A stretch of DNA of 64,000 nucleotides from Phycisphaeraceae bacterium (GTDB lineage: Bacteria; Planctomycetota; Phycisphaerae; Phycisphaerales; UBA1924). Positions 32,748 through 41,405 of the stretch are shown here, piece by piece. Numbering within the stretch: the stretch's first letter is position 1; each line of letters begins with the position of its first letter. The notes beneath the pieces are model-generated. The model worked only from the letters and a program-made list of their open reading frames with translations. It searched no databases and was not told where the DNA came from. Both the position numbers and the translations under genes were made by a program. The stretch covers positions 1,240,001 through 1,304,000 of the forward strand of contig CP075368.1 in NCBI GenBank assembly GCA_019454185.1, written 5' to 3'.

Positions 32748-32793
32748 TCACACTCCTAAAGAAGTGGTACCCGCTAAACCATACACTGCGAGT

Positions 32794-33066
32794 ATGAAGG
32801 TTGAAGTGCTGATCTTCGGCGGGGCGGCGCTCGTAACCAAGACCGACCGCGTGACGGTCGAAGTAGGCCCCGCGCCGACGGTGCGCGATGTGCTTCTGGC
32901 TCTGCACGCGCAGCACCCGTCGCTCAGGTTCGCCCTGCCACCCCCGGAGACGGGTCGCCTGGCAGTCAACCAGGCCTTCGCCAAGGGAGACGACCCGATC
33001 AAGCCCGGCCCGGTGGACCGGGGTGGCGACGAGGTCGCGCTCGTCACTCTGGTTGGTGGCGGCTGA
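32794..33066 (+). CDS. moaD: Molybdopterin synthase sulfur carrier subunit
   Basis: 90 residues from ATG 32794; the frame remains open 10 codons further upstream. The C-terminal VTLVGGG ends in the diglycine needed for thiocarboxylation. Ubiquitin-like beta-grasp protein that donates sulfur to precursor Z. The stop overlaps the moaE start by a single base (TGATG). Confidence 0.9.
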   Translation: MKVEVLIFGGAALVTKTDRVTVEVGPAPTVRDVLLALHAQHPSLRFALPPPETGRLAVNQAFAKGDDPIKPGPVDRGGDEVALVTLVGGG

Positions 33067-33602
33067 TGGACGCACTTCATCCTGCAACACCTCGGGCTCG
33101 TGTGCTGGCGGCAGTTCTCGACGGCCCTCTGACGCCCGACCGTGAGATGGCGGTCCTCGACTCGCACGGCTGGACGCCCGCACGCGACACCGCGGTCGAC
33201 GCGTCTGTGCCGCTCTGTGGCCTCGTTGGTGCAACGCTCAGATTCGAGGGAGTCGTCCGCCGCAAGGAGCCCATCACAACAGCCCCAGCGACGCACGAAG
33301 AGAAGTGTGCCGGCTTGGCCGATGGCTCGGCGGTTGAACGCGATCTGCAGGCTCTGAACTACCAGACTTACGACCCGATGGCTGAGCGGGGACTGCTTGC
33401 CTTGTCGCTTGATGTTGCCGAGCGGCACGGCCTGATCGCACTCGCTGCCCTGCACAGCCGCGGACGCGTGATAGTGGGCGAGGTCTCGTTCGTTCTGATC
33501 ATCGAGAGCTCGCACCGAGCGGAGGCGATTGCGGCGATGTCCGAGTTCATCGACCGTCTGAAGCAGGATGTGCCGATCTGGAAAGTACCGGTTTGGCGAT
33601 GA
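33066..33602 (+). CDS. moaE: Molybdopterin synthase catalytic subunit
   Basis: 178 residues. FEGVVRRKEPITT-type start, LNYQTYDPMAERGLL (the YExY-like segment), and lysines in IDRLKQDVPIWKVPVW match MoaE. It forms the heterotetramer with MoaD that adds two sulfurs to cyclic pyranopterin monophosphate. It is coupled to moaD through a TGATG overlap. Confidence 0.95.
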   Translation: MDALHPATPRARVLAAVLDGPLTPDREMAVLDSHGWTPARDTAVDASVPLCGLVGATLRFEGVVRRKEPITTAPATHEEKCAGLADGSAVERDLQALNYQTYDPMAERGLLALSLDVAERHGLIALAALHSRGRVIVGEVSFVLIIESSHRAEAIAAMSEFIDRLKQDVPIWKVPVWR

Positions 33603-33616
33603 TGTTCTGTGGATGA

Positions 33617-34363
33617 TCATACCAGCACCAGTTTCGCGCCCGCAATCAGGAGGACCGCGGCGAGCGTGATGTTCAGCGCGCGGGGTGTGGCTCGGCGGCT
33701 GCCAAGGGTTGCGCCGATCAGGCCACCCAAGACGGCGCATGCGGCCAGCGGCCACAGGTGCGCCGGCGGCGACCAGCCGCTCCCGACCAGACCCGCAACG
33801 CCCGCAGTGGAGTTGACGAGGATGAACAGCGACACCGTCGCAGCAGTGCGTTTGGCGTCGGCCCAGCCCATGAGCAGCAGCACGGGGCTCAGGAAGATCC
33901 CACCGCCCGTGCCCGTGAGCCCCGCGACCAAACCCACGCCGCCGCCGACGGCGAGCATCAACGCCGGACGCGGCTGGCGCGACTCGCGCAGCGCTGAAGG
34001 GGGCCGCCACGCGACGGAGGCCATCCGCACAGCGGTGAGTGCAAGCACGATGCCGATGGCGACCTTGAGCGTGTGGGCGGGGAGGTGGACCATGCCGCCG
34101 ACGAATGCGGCGGGGATGGACGCCGCGGCGAAGGGCCAGAAGAGCGACCAACAAAAGTGCCCAGCGCGGGCGAACTGAACGAAGGCGATCGTCGCGACCA
34201 AGATGTTGATCGAGAGCGCGGTGGGGCGCATCATTGTGGCTTCGACGCTCATGATCGCCATAACCGCGAGGTAGCCCGATGCTCCCGCGTGGCCGACGGC
34301 GGCGTAGAGAGCGCCGACGAGCAGGAACAGGGCGGCGAGGATGGGGATCGCTTCGGCGGGCAT
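33617..34363 (-). CDS. TSUP/TauE-SafE membrane transporter
   Basis: 248 residues with about eight hydrophobic segments. The repeated VGALYAAVGHAGASGYLAV and GLVAGLTGTGGGIFLSPVLL motifs, each near a helix with a glycine-rich loop, mark the TSUP family of anion exporters (sulfite, sulfonate or similar). Substrate is not inferable, but oxyanion or sulfur export would fit a molybdopterin setting. It lies between moaE and moaA, convergent with moaE, and follows moaA on the minus strand. Confidence 0.85.
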   Translation of the reverse strand: MPAEAIPILAALFLLVGALYAAVGHAGASGYLAVMAIMSVEATMMRPTALSINILVATIAFVQFARAGHFCWSLFWPFAAASIPAAFVGGMVHLPAHTLKVAIGIVLALTAVRMASVAWRPPSALRESRQPRPALMLAVGGGVGLVAGLTGTGGGIFLSPVLLLMGWADAKRTAATVSLFILVNSTAGVAGLVGSGWSPPAHLWPLAACAVLGGLIGATLGSRRATPRALNITLAAVLLIAGAKLVLV

Positions 34364-34393
34364 GGTGGGCAGCGTCAGGGTCTTGGGGATTGC

Positions 34394-35377
34394 CTAGCCG
34401 CCGATCGCCGACATCGGACGCTCGGGCTGGCGGAACTCTGGCGACGCGATGCCGTGCCCCTGCTGCTTCGTCCACGTCGCGTCAATGAGAAAGTCTGCGA
34501 GGTGTTCGTCGGTCGCCCCGGCTCGCATGAGCGAGCGGAGGTCCCACTCGGTCGTACTGAAGAGGCACGGGCGGAGCTTGCCGTCGGCGGTGAGTCGCAA
34601 GCGACTGCATGCGCCGCAGAAGGGGCTGCTCACCGGGGCGATAAAGCCGATGCGACCGGGCGAGCCATCGGCGAAGGCAAACGTGCGGGCGGTGCTCGAC
34701 GCATCTTCGCTCTCGAACGCGACGAGCGGAAAGCGGCCTTCGATGGCGGATCGGGTCTCCGCGGCGCTGACCCATTTTGACGAGTCCCATGCGTGGGCAG
34801 AATCGAGAGGCATGTACTCGATGAAGCGCATCTCGACGTCGTAGCGCCGGGCAAGGTCGGCCAGATCCGTTGCTTCGTCGTCGTTGAACCCTCGGATCAG
34901 TACGGCGTTGAGTTTCAGCGGCTTCAGCCCCTCGGCGATGACGTTCTCTACGCCCGCGAGAACGTCGGCGGGCGATGATGTGGAGCGTGTGAGTCGGGCG
35001 AAGCGGTCGGCTCGCAGTGAGTCGATGCTGATTGTCACGCGTGCCAGCCCCGCAGCCTTCCATTCCCCAAGTGCTTCGCGTGAAAGATGCGACGCATTCG
35101 TGATCATGGCAATCTCGACGTTGGTAGCGGCGCGAATGCCGGCGATGATCGTGGTGAGGTCGGGGTGCAACGTCGGCTCGCCGCCGGTCAGGCGGATCTT
35201 GCGGACGCCGAGCGGCTCGGCGACGCGAGCGACGCGGACGATCTCGTCGGAGGTGAGCAGTGTCTCGCGCGGCGCAAAGCGGACATCGGGATCCATGCAG
35301 TAGAGGCATCGGAAGTTGCAGCGGTCGGTGATGCTGAGCCTCAGGTCCCGGATGGTCCGCCCATGAGAATCTGTCAT
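34394..35377 (-). CDS. moaA: GTP 3',8-cyclase
   Basis: 327 residues from ATG 35377; the frame is open further upstream but only this start gives the usual length. SITDRCNFRCLYCM holds the radical-SAM CX3CX2C cluster. The C-terminal cluster is FCGACSRLRLTADGKLRPC, and the protein ends in IGG, the GG tail typical of MoaA. It catalyses the first step of molybdopterin synthesis from GTP. Probably transcribed with the TSUP gene. Confidence 0.96.
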   Translation of the reverse strand: MTDSHGRTIRDLRLSITDRCNFRCLYCMDPDVRFAPRETLLTSDEIVRVARVAEPLGVRKIRLTGGEPTLHPDLTTIIAGIRAATNVEIAMITNASHLSREALGEWKAAGLARVTISIDSLRADRFARLTRSTSSPADVLAGVENVIAEGLKPLKLNAVLIRGFNDDEATDLADLARRYDVEMRFIEYMPLDSAHAWDSSKWVSAAETRSAIEGRFPLVAFESEDASSTARTFAFADGSPGRIGFIAPVSSPFCGACSRLRLTADGKLRPCLFSTTEWDLRSLMRAGATDEHLADFLIDATWTKQQGHGIASPEFRQPERPMSAIGG

Positions 35378-35571
35378 GCGGCGTGCGGCGCGGATGTATG
35401 CCGGTGCTGGACGAGGAACTGAAGGGCAGTAAGTCGTCCTAGCGTTCGTGAGTTGGGCGAGCGCAAGGCGGCGATCAGCGTGGGCAATGACAGGCGCGTG
35501 CTTCTGTGTGATGGCTGAGTAGATGATCGACACACTGATTCTCCGAAGATGCTCCTGTTGCGCACCTTATT

Positions 35572-35913
35572 TCAATCGCCACGGGCGAACTGCTCGCTGG
35601 CCCAGCTCCATGCCGCAACCGCGCGAGGGAACCCGACGGTGTTCATGCCGAGCAGAATCGCCTGTTCGACCTCTGCGTGTGTCGCGCCGTGCTTTAGCGC
35701 CCGCCGGACGTGACTGCGCAGCGCGGACTCAAGCCCCGCCCCGATGCAGATCCCGATCTTGATGAGGGCGAGCGTCTTGGCGTCGAGCGGGCCGGCCTTT
35801 TCGACGGCCTGTGCCACGCTCTCGTGCGCCTTTCCAAGCTCCGGGAATCGCGAGATGAAGGCCTTGAACGTGCCGGGGACATCGCTTGCGGCCTTCGAAA
35901 CTTGTTCACGCAT
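35572..35913 (-). CDS. Carboxymuconolactone decarboxylase-family protein
   Basis: 113 residues with the CMD helical core: LDAKTLALIKIGICIGAGLE, SHVRRALKHGATHAEVEQAI and AVAAWSWASEQF. AhpD-like members have a CxxC pair here, but only one cysteine (GICIG) is seen, so the peroxidase-type redox site is incomplete. The function is unknown; possibilities are a decarboxylase-like or a stress protein. Free-standing gene between moaA and the porin gene. Confidence 0.8.
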   Translation of the reverse strand: MREQVSKAASDVPGTFKAFISRFPELGKAHESVAQAVEKAGPLDAKTLALIKIGICIGAGLESALRSHVRRALKHGATHAEVEQAILLGMNTVGFPRAVAAWSWASEQFARGD

Positions 35914-36014
35914 AATTCACGTCTCCTCGACTTACGTGCTGGCGTACGCGGCGGTTCGGATCGATATCCTGCGTGGTGGATAAGCGTGCTGTTCCAACGG
36001 GCCTTGCCACTGAA

Positions 36015-37415
36015 CTAGAACGAGAAAGTGGTCTCCAGCCAGACGCGAGCGATGTCCGGCTGGCCATTGTGTCCATCGAAGTAGGCTGCTTTGAAGAGGA
36101 CGGTCCAGTTCGGGCGCAGCTTCTTGCTGAGCACTCCATCGAGTTCGTATCCGAGGTCGTCTCCGCCTTCGTCGCTCCAGAACTGGTGGATGGTGAACTC
36201 TGACTTGATGCCTCCCGGTAGGTCGGCGAAGACTCCGACGTACGCGTCATGGAGACCGAACGGCGGCGTGGTGACAAACTGATCTGCATACCCCTGGAAC
36301 TTGTGATTGGTGCCCAAAGGGAAGCGGAAGGCCGTTACGCCGTCATCGCTGCCGAGCAGCTGATACCCCGCTTGGATCGCGCCAAAGCCGGCCTTGTTGA
36401 AGCGAAGCTGGGCCGCGAAGAACTTGGCCGCGAAGTCCGTCGGATTGCGGCCGGCATCGACCTGATACGCGTACACGAGCTCGTAGTCGAAGTAGGACTG
36501 GTTGGCGTCCTTTCCTGCCGATCCGCGTCCCAGATCGCCGGTGAGTCGCACGCCGTATGTATCCACGCTATCGGCCGGAGCATCGGTATCGAAGTCGAGG
36601 AGATAGGCGAACGGGGTCACGCGGAGTTCCGGGGCGACGGCGTAGCTCGAGCGGATGAGATGCGACTGTGACTCGTAGTTGGGTCCATCGGGCCCGAAGA
36701 TGCGCTGCACGTGCCATACGTATGCGTACTGCACGGTCAGCCCTTTGATGCCAAGGTCGGATTCGACGGACGCGGCGTCAAAGGTCTGCTCGAACTGTCG
36801 CCAGCCGACGTTTCCGATGAATCGTTCGTCGTCGAGCTTCACCCGCTGGCGTCCGACTCGGACGTCGAGCGACGGTCCCGACTCACCGATCGATGCGGTC
36901 TGGAAGCGACCGAGTCCCTGGTTGAGTTCGGTGCCCTCCGGATCGGAGATGGTCGTGCGCGTCGGATCGCCTTGCCCGGTGGCTGGAACCCAGTACCAGT
37001 TGTCATTGGCGGCGGTGACGTTCTCCATCTCGGCATAGAAGCTCAAGCCGTGGAATGGTTTGCTGCCATAGCCCAGGCGGAGTCGGTTCGTGAGCGCGTT
37101 CGAGGGACGACGCCCGGTGGTCTCGGCCCACTCATATCTCGCGCGGTTGTCAAGATTCACCTTGCCCTCGACCAACGACGCGAAGAAGGAAGAAGCGGGG
37201 ACGCTCGGGTCCGAGAGATTCCCGAAGGGGTAGTGTCTGGCAGCGCCGAGAGTCTCCGCTGCGACGGCTGGGGAGCTGGGGCCACCCGCTGTCACCGGCG
37301 TCGCGGCATCTGACTTCGGTGACTCCTGCGCGAACGCGGATATGGACGTGAAGGAAGCGAGGGCGGCCGACAGAGCAAGACGAGAAGAGACTAAGCCACG
37401 AGTGAGCATGATCAT
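36015..37415 (-). CDS. Outer-membrane porin, alginate-export-like beta barrel
   Basis: 466 residues from ATG 37415, which overlaps the stop of the previous gene by 4 bases and has GGAG 9 bases upstream. A signal peptide follows (LALSAALASFTSISAFAQ). The mature part has alternating amphipathic strands (RYEWAETTGRRPSNALTNRL, RLGYGSKPFHGL, VGRQRVKLDDERF) and a C-terminal phenylalanine (TTFSF), as expected for a beta barrel. Alginate_exp-like porins have this pattern; here a role in nitrate or nitrite passage through the outer membrane is inferred from the operon. Confidence 0.8.
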   Translation of the reverse strand: MIMLTRGLVSSRLALSAALASFTSISAFAQESPKSDAATPVTAGGPSSPAVAAETLGAARHYPFGNLSDPSVPASSFFASLVEGKVNLDNRARYEWAETTGRRPSNALTNRLRLGYGSKPFHGLSFYAEMENVTAANDNWYWVPATGQGDPTRTTISDPEGTELNQGLGRFQTASIGESGPSLDVRVGRQRVKLDDERFIGNVGWRQFEQTFDAASVESDLGIKGLTVQYAYVWHVQRIFGPDGPNYESQSHLIRSSYAVAPELRVTPFAYLLDFDTDAPADSVDTYGVRLTGDLGRGSAGKDANQSYFDYELVYAYQVDAGRNPTDFAAKFFAAQLRFNKAGFGAIQAGYQLLGSDDGVTAFRFPLGTNHKFQGYADQFVTTPPFGLHDAYVGVFADLPGGIKSEFTIHQFWSDEGGDDLGYELDGVLSKKLRPNWTVLFKAAYFDGHNGQPDIARVWLETTFSF

Positions 37416-37861
37416 GGGTGCGATCTCCATGGTATTGAGTCCGCAACAGAGCACAAAACCGCGTAATATTTCTCGACCTCGATGCCCACGAGCGTGGCTC
37501 CGAAGAGCTCCGCCTCGACGTGGGACGCAACCTCGCCGTAGTTCACCGACGGGATGTAGTACGCAATGAGCAGCGGCAGCAGGTCGTCCACACTCTCGAA
37601 CATCGGATGGATGAACAGGCAGAAGCCGTCCCTCGGGTGCTCGCCCAGACTCTCCAGGCACGCGAACTCGCCGGGCTGGAGCGGCTCGGCGTCAAAGCGA
37701 ACACCCACTGGATACCGGACGACCGCGCGGTCCTCGAGCAGTCGCATCATCTCAGCCCGATCGATTCGGCCGCCACGACGCAATCGGGCATCCATCGCCT
37801 TGGTCACGACATGATCGCGGAGCGATTGCTGCGCCTCCTCGGTGGTTGGGTGGGGATTCAC
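37412..37861 (-). CDS. Unknown cytoplasmic-looking protein of the NrfD-containing respiratory operon
   Basis: 149 residues, no signal peptide. Segments RAVVRYPVGVRFDAEPLQPG and FCLFIHPMFESVDDLLPLLI suggest a compact alpha/beta domain. No family is recognised. It overlaps the NrfD-like gene start side by 4 bases and the porin start by 4 bases, so all three are translationally coupled. It may be an assembly factor or accessory protein for the respiratory module; that is inference from position only. Confidence 0.6.
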   Translation of the reverse strand: MNPHPTTEEAQQSLRDHVVTKAMDARLRRGGRIDRAEMMRLLEDRAVVRYPVGVRFDAEPLQPGEFACLESLGEHPRDGFCLFIHPMFESVDDLLPLLIAYYIPSVNYGEVASHVEAELFGATLVGIEVEKYYAVLCSVADSIPWRSHP

Positions 37862-39117
37862 GAGTGAGCCTCCGGGGTTGCTGCGACGCCGGGCGAACGC
37901 ATGTCTGTCGCAGCTGAGAACTCCTGGTCATGCGTCAATCGCCCGGTCAGAACCGGCACGGTCACTCGCACCAAGATCGTGTAAATGAGCAGCCCGCCAG
38001 CCCAGATGCCTAGGGTGACCAGAGTCTCGTTGAGCGTGGGCAGGTACTCGACGATCTCGCCGAGGGGCGTGGGGATGAACGCGGGCACGATCATGCCCAT
38101 CCCCTTCTCGATCCAGATGCCGACGATGAGCATGGCGCACGCGGCTTGGAGCACCGGCAGTTTGCGACTGATGGGAAGGTAAAGGAGCAGCATCGCCAGG
38201 AGGTTGAGCGCGATCGCCGACCAGATCCAGGGCACCAACGCATGGCGGCCGTGCAGGCCAAAGAACAGGTACTTCGCGGATGCCCCGTGCGCCGAGTCGG
38301 TGTAGAACTCTGTGAACGCCTCCGACCCGAGGAGAAACATGTTGATTGAGAGCGCGATCGTCACGATGTTTCTGAGAGTCATGAAGGCCTTCTCGGGAAC
38401 CTGGTAGGTCGTGAACCTCGCGAGCACCGAGAGCAACAGAATGAGGAACGCGGGGCCCGCCGCGAACGCCGAGGCCAAGAACCGTGGTGCAACGACCGCA
38501 GAGTTCCAGAAGGGGCGCCCGCCAAGCCCGCTGTAGAGAAACGCGGTAACGGTGTGGATGCTGATGGCCCAGGCGATGGCCACGAAGACGAACGGGATGT
38601 AGAAGACCTTGCTTGGCTGGCGGCGGCGGTAGGCGCAGTACACGAGATAGCCGCAGATATGCAGGTTGAGCAGCAGGTATCCGTTGAGCACCAAGACATC
38701 CCAGGTGAGCATCGATACCGGGAAGTTGAATCGCAATAACAAGTGATGGAACCGATCGGGGCGTCCGAGGTCCACTGTCACGAAGAGCATCGCCATGACT
38801 ATCGCTGCGACGGCGAAGAGCTCGCCGAAGATGACAAGGTCGTGGAGTTCGCGGTTCTTGTAGATGTACACGGGGATGACCAGCATCACCGCCGCGGCCG
38901 CCATACCCACCAAGAAGGTGAAGTTGGCGATGTAGAAGCCCCAAGAGACCTGGTCGGTCATGCCGGTGGTTGCAAGTCCGTGCACGAGCTGCTTGCAATA
39001 GGCATTGATACCAAGCAGCACGAAGACTGTGAGCAGGAACATCCAGGCGTAATAGCGTGCATCGCCGACGAAGCTCAGGCGGAAACAACGGATCAGAAAC
39101 GTCAAATAGGTTCTCAT
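37858..39117 (-). CDS. NrfD/PsrC-family quinol-interacting membrane subunit
   Basis: 419 residues from ATG 39117 (ATGA overlap with the Fe-S gene). About ten transmembrane helices, with conserved features such as WGFYIANFTFLVGMAAAAVM, TVDLGRPDRFHHLL and SIHTVTAFLYSGLGGRPFW, typical for NrfD/PsrC/ActC-type quinol-binding proteins. It should exchange electrons between the quinone pool and the ferredoxin-like subunit encoded just upstream. The operon suggests a respiratory quinol dehydrogenase feeding the nitrate reductase. Confidence 0.9.
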   Translation of the reverse strand: MRTYLTFLIRCFRLSFVGDARYYAWMFLLTVFVLLGINAYCKQLVHGLATTGMTDQVSWGFYIANFTFLVGMAAAAVMLVIPVYIYKNRELHDLVIFGELFAVAAIVMAMLFVTVDLGRPDRFHHLLLRFNFPVSMLTWDVLVLNGYLLLNLHICGYLVYCAYRRRQPSKVFYIPFVFVAIAWAISIHTVTAFLYSGLGGRPFWNSAVVAPRFLASAFAAGPAFLILLLSVLARFTTYQVPEKAFMTLRNIVTIALSINMFLLGSEAFTEFYTDSAHGASAKYLFFGLHGRHALVPWIWSAIALNLLAMLLLYLPISRKLPVLQAACAMLIVGIWIEKGMGMIVPAFIPTPLGEIVEYLPTLNETLVTLGIWAGGLLIYTILVRVTVPVLTGRLTHDQEFSAATDMRSPGVAATPEAHS

Positions 39118-40235
39118 GCCCGGGCTCCATCCCACCACTCGGGCTTGCTTGCCTCCACGAAGTCCTTCCGAGGGCCGGCCGCGCCGGGCAGGCATCCGTA
39201 CTGCTCACCCTCTTCGGCCCTGAGGCGTTCGGAGATCTCCAGGGCCTCAGGGTCCAGTGTGTTGGGGTACCTCTCGTCAAAGTAGTAGAAGAACCGAGGG
39301 AGTGTTCCTACTTCCTCCTTGAGAACGAAGACACGCTTGGTCTTGAGGATCTCTGACACCTCGGAATGTGGGTCGAGGACGTTTCCGAACTTGCGGGCGC
39401 CGGTCGGACAGATCTCCACGCACGCCGGCATACGTCCTTCGCGCGTCCGGTGCAGGCAGAAGTGGCACTTCTCCATCACCCCTTTCTCGCGAGGGCGATT
39501 GGAGAGGTAGCTCATGTTCGTATTGAGCTGATCTTTGGGCAGATTGGGCTTGGCGAAGTTGAACCGACGAGCCCAGTACGGGCACGCCGCTTCGCAGTAG
39601 CGGCATCCGATGCACCAGTCGTAGTCGATCACCGTGATGCCGTCGGACTCCTGCCACGTCGCCTCGACGGGGCACACCTTGACGCAGGGCGGATTGGCGC
39701 ATTGGTGGCATTGGACGGGCATGTAGAAGTGGCTTGCGTCCGGCACCTTCGGATGGTCGTAGTGGTGGTTGCCTTTCTCTAGATTCAGAGTTCCCCGTGG
39801 CATTTCGATCACTCGGATGTACTGGATCTCGGGGCTGCGAGACTGGTTGTTCTCGGCGACGCACGCGTGGACGCACTTGCGGCACCCGATGCAACGCGAG
39901 AGATTGAGCGCGTAGACGAACTCGACGCCTTCCATCGGCTTCACGTCGCGAAGATGGGGGCGCACCGCAAACCGCTCTTCCACTTTCGCACGGATGCGTT
40001 CCAGAGCCAGCTCCATCTCCTCCGGCGTCAACTCCTTGTAGTGCTTTTGAAGGAACTCATCGAAGCTCGGTATGTCGTCAGAAGTCATCTCGCGCAGTGG
40101 GCTCAAAGCGGCCGCAAGAGCAGCCATGCCGCCCACCGCCGCAGCACCCGTGCGGAGGAAGCTCCGCCTTGTGAGTTCCGGCTCTTGTCCACGAGGCGGT
40201 TTGGAAGGACCATCCCAGATGCGAATATCGCTCAT
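39114..40235 (-). CDS. Tat-exported 4Fe-4S ferredoxin-type subunit
   Basis: 373 residues from ATG 40235, with an ATGA overlap with the cytochrome gene. N-terminal TRRSFLRTGAAAVGG is a Tat signal. Four cysteine motifs follow: CIGCRKCVHAC, CHQCANPPCVKVCP, CIGCRYCEAACP and CHFCLHRTREGRMPACVEICP, i.e. four [4Fe-4S] clusters of the DmsB/NrfC/PsrB type. It links the NrfD-type subunit to the tetraheme cytochrome or to NapB on the periplasmic side. Confidence 0.92.
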   Translation of the reverse strand: MSDIRIWDGPSKPPRGQEPELTRRSFLRTGAAAVGGMAALAAALSPLREMTSDDIPSFDEFLQKHYKELTPEEMELALERIRAKVEERFAVRPHLRDVKPMEGVEFVYALNLSRCIGCRKCVHACVAENNQSRSPEIQYIRVIEMPRGTLNLEKGNHHYDHPKVPDASHFYMPVQCHQCANPPCVKVCPVEATWQESDGITVIDYDWCIGCRYCEAACPYWARRFNFAKPNLPKDQLNTNMSYLSNRPREKGVMEKCHFCLHRTREGRMPACVEICPTGARKFGNVLDPHSEVSEILKTKRVFVLKEEVGTLPRFFYYFDERYPNTLDPEALEISERLRAEEGEQYGCLPGAAGPRKDFVEASKPEWWDGARA

Positions 40236-40981
40236 TGGTGGCCTCCCTTGCTGGCTGGGCCATTCGGACTCGCATCGTCCAGTTTCCCGAGCCACCGCTG
40301 CAACGGGCTGAGTTCTTCGCCGTGATCGTGCGAAGGACTCGAGTGCTGCGTTCCCATTCGGAGCGTGTTGGGTCCGGGCAGCGGCTCGAAGGGCTCGAAC
40401 TTTGGGGCGTGTGGGTTGTGGCATTCGTTACAGCTCAGACGTCGCAGCTCGGCAGAGCCGGTTATCCAAGAGCCGAGTGTCTTTCCATGCGTCCCCCGCT
40501 CCCAGTCGCGATAGACCGTGCCGTGGCACTGCGCACACAACTGCGGCGTCTCCGCGATCGAGACGGTGGCACCGTCCCGAAGGGTCAGACGCTCGCGATT
40601 CTGAGGGTCGTGACAGTTGATGCAGCGGTTGTTTAGCCCGTGCCGAAGCCGAATGTCCGCGTGATAGCTCAGGTTCGCACCCGCCGGTGAACTGGACTCA
40701 AAGATCTGATGGCAACCGTTGCAGTTCTGCGGGACTCCATCGACAAGAATGTGTGCAGGGTCCGACATCGCCATCCGCACCGGACCAACGATGAGTAAAC
40801 CCGGATCAACCACGGCTGCCGGCGCAGGAGCCACTGGGCCATGGCGTCGTACGGCAAAGAGCCCCGCTGCCAGCACTACGAACCCGGTCGGCAACAACCA
40901 ACCGAGCCAGACGGCCGTGCTTCGCCGGTTGGCAGAAACGCGTCCGCCGGTTGGTGAGTCTTGCTTTCGAGATGGCTGCAC
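40232..40981 (-). CDS. Membrane-anchored tetraheme cytochrome c
   Basis: 249 residues. An N-terminal hydrophobic helix (LLPTGFVVLAAGLFAV) is followed by a periplasmic part with four heme-binding sites: CNGCH, CINCH, CAQCH and CNECH. It should carry electrons to or from the coupled ferredoxin and NrfD-type subunits. It is divergent from napD, with 130 bases between them that hold the operon promoters. Its partner identity (NapB, or another acceptor) is inferred from the neighbourhood. Confidence 0.88.
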   Translation of the reverse strand: MQPSRKQDSPTGGRVSANRRSTAVWLGWLLPTGFVVLAAGLFAVRRHGPVAPAPAAVVDPGLLIVGPVRMAMSDPAHILVDGVPQNCNGCHQIFESSSPAGANLSYHADIRLRHGLNNRCINCHDPQNRERLTLRDGATVSIAETPQLCAQCHGTVYRDWERGTHGKTLGSWITGSAELRRLSCNECHNPHAPKFEPFEPLPGPNTLRMGTQHSSPSHDHGEELSPLQRWLGKLDDASPNGPASKGGHQ

Positions 40982-41111
40982 GTGTCTTGCTCCGCTACTT
41001 GCTCAGGGTCGTGCGCTCCGCTACATTTATGGAGTAGTATATCCAGATATGTAGTGGACGCCAGTAGGGTGCCGCGCGGACACGACGAATAAACAGCGAC
41101 GGAGATCGGTA

Positions 41112-41405
41112 ATGGCGATCAGTGGACTCGTCGTGACACTCGCAGAAGACCCCGTCGGGGTGTCGGCGCTGACGGCTTTAGCCGCAGATTCGCGGCTGAC
41201 TCTGGGCGATCGCTATGGTCAGCGCATCGCGCTGGTCGCCGAGACGCCCAGCGCCCGTGACGACCACGATCTCTTCGACCAACTCCGGCAACGGCCCGGC
41301 ATCGTCCAGGTTGACGTGACCTTCGTCCATCTCGATGCAAGCCCCGAGTATTGCGATTGCGCTCCCCAAAGCCAATCCGCGGAGGACTCCCATGCTCACC
41401 ATTGA
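41112..41405 (+). CDS. napD: NapA signal-binding chaperone NapD
   Basis: 97 residues; GGAG lies 7 bases upstream of ATG 41112. ISGLVVTLAED opens the ferredoxin-like fold, and GIVQVDVTFVHLDASPEYCD is typical for NapD. It binds the Tat signal peptide of NapA and prevents export before cofactor insertion. Its 3' end overlaps the napA start. Confidence 0.88.
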   Translation: MAISGLVVTLAEDPVGVSALTALAADSRLTLGDRYGQRIALVAETPSARDDHDLFDQLRQRPGIVQVDVTFVHLDASPEYCDCAPQSQSAEDSHAHH

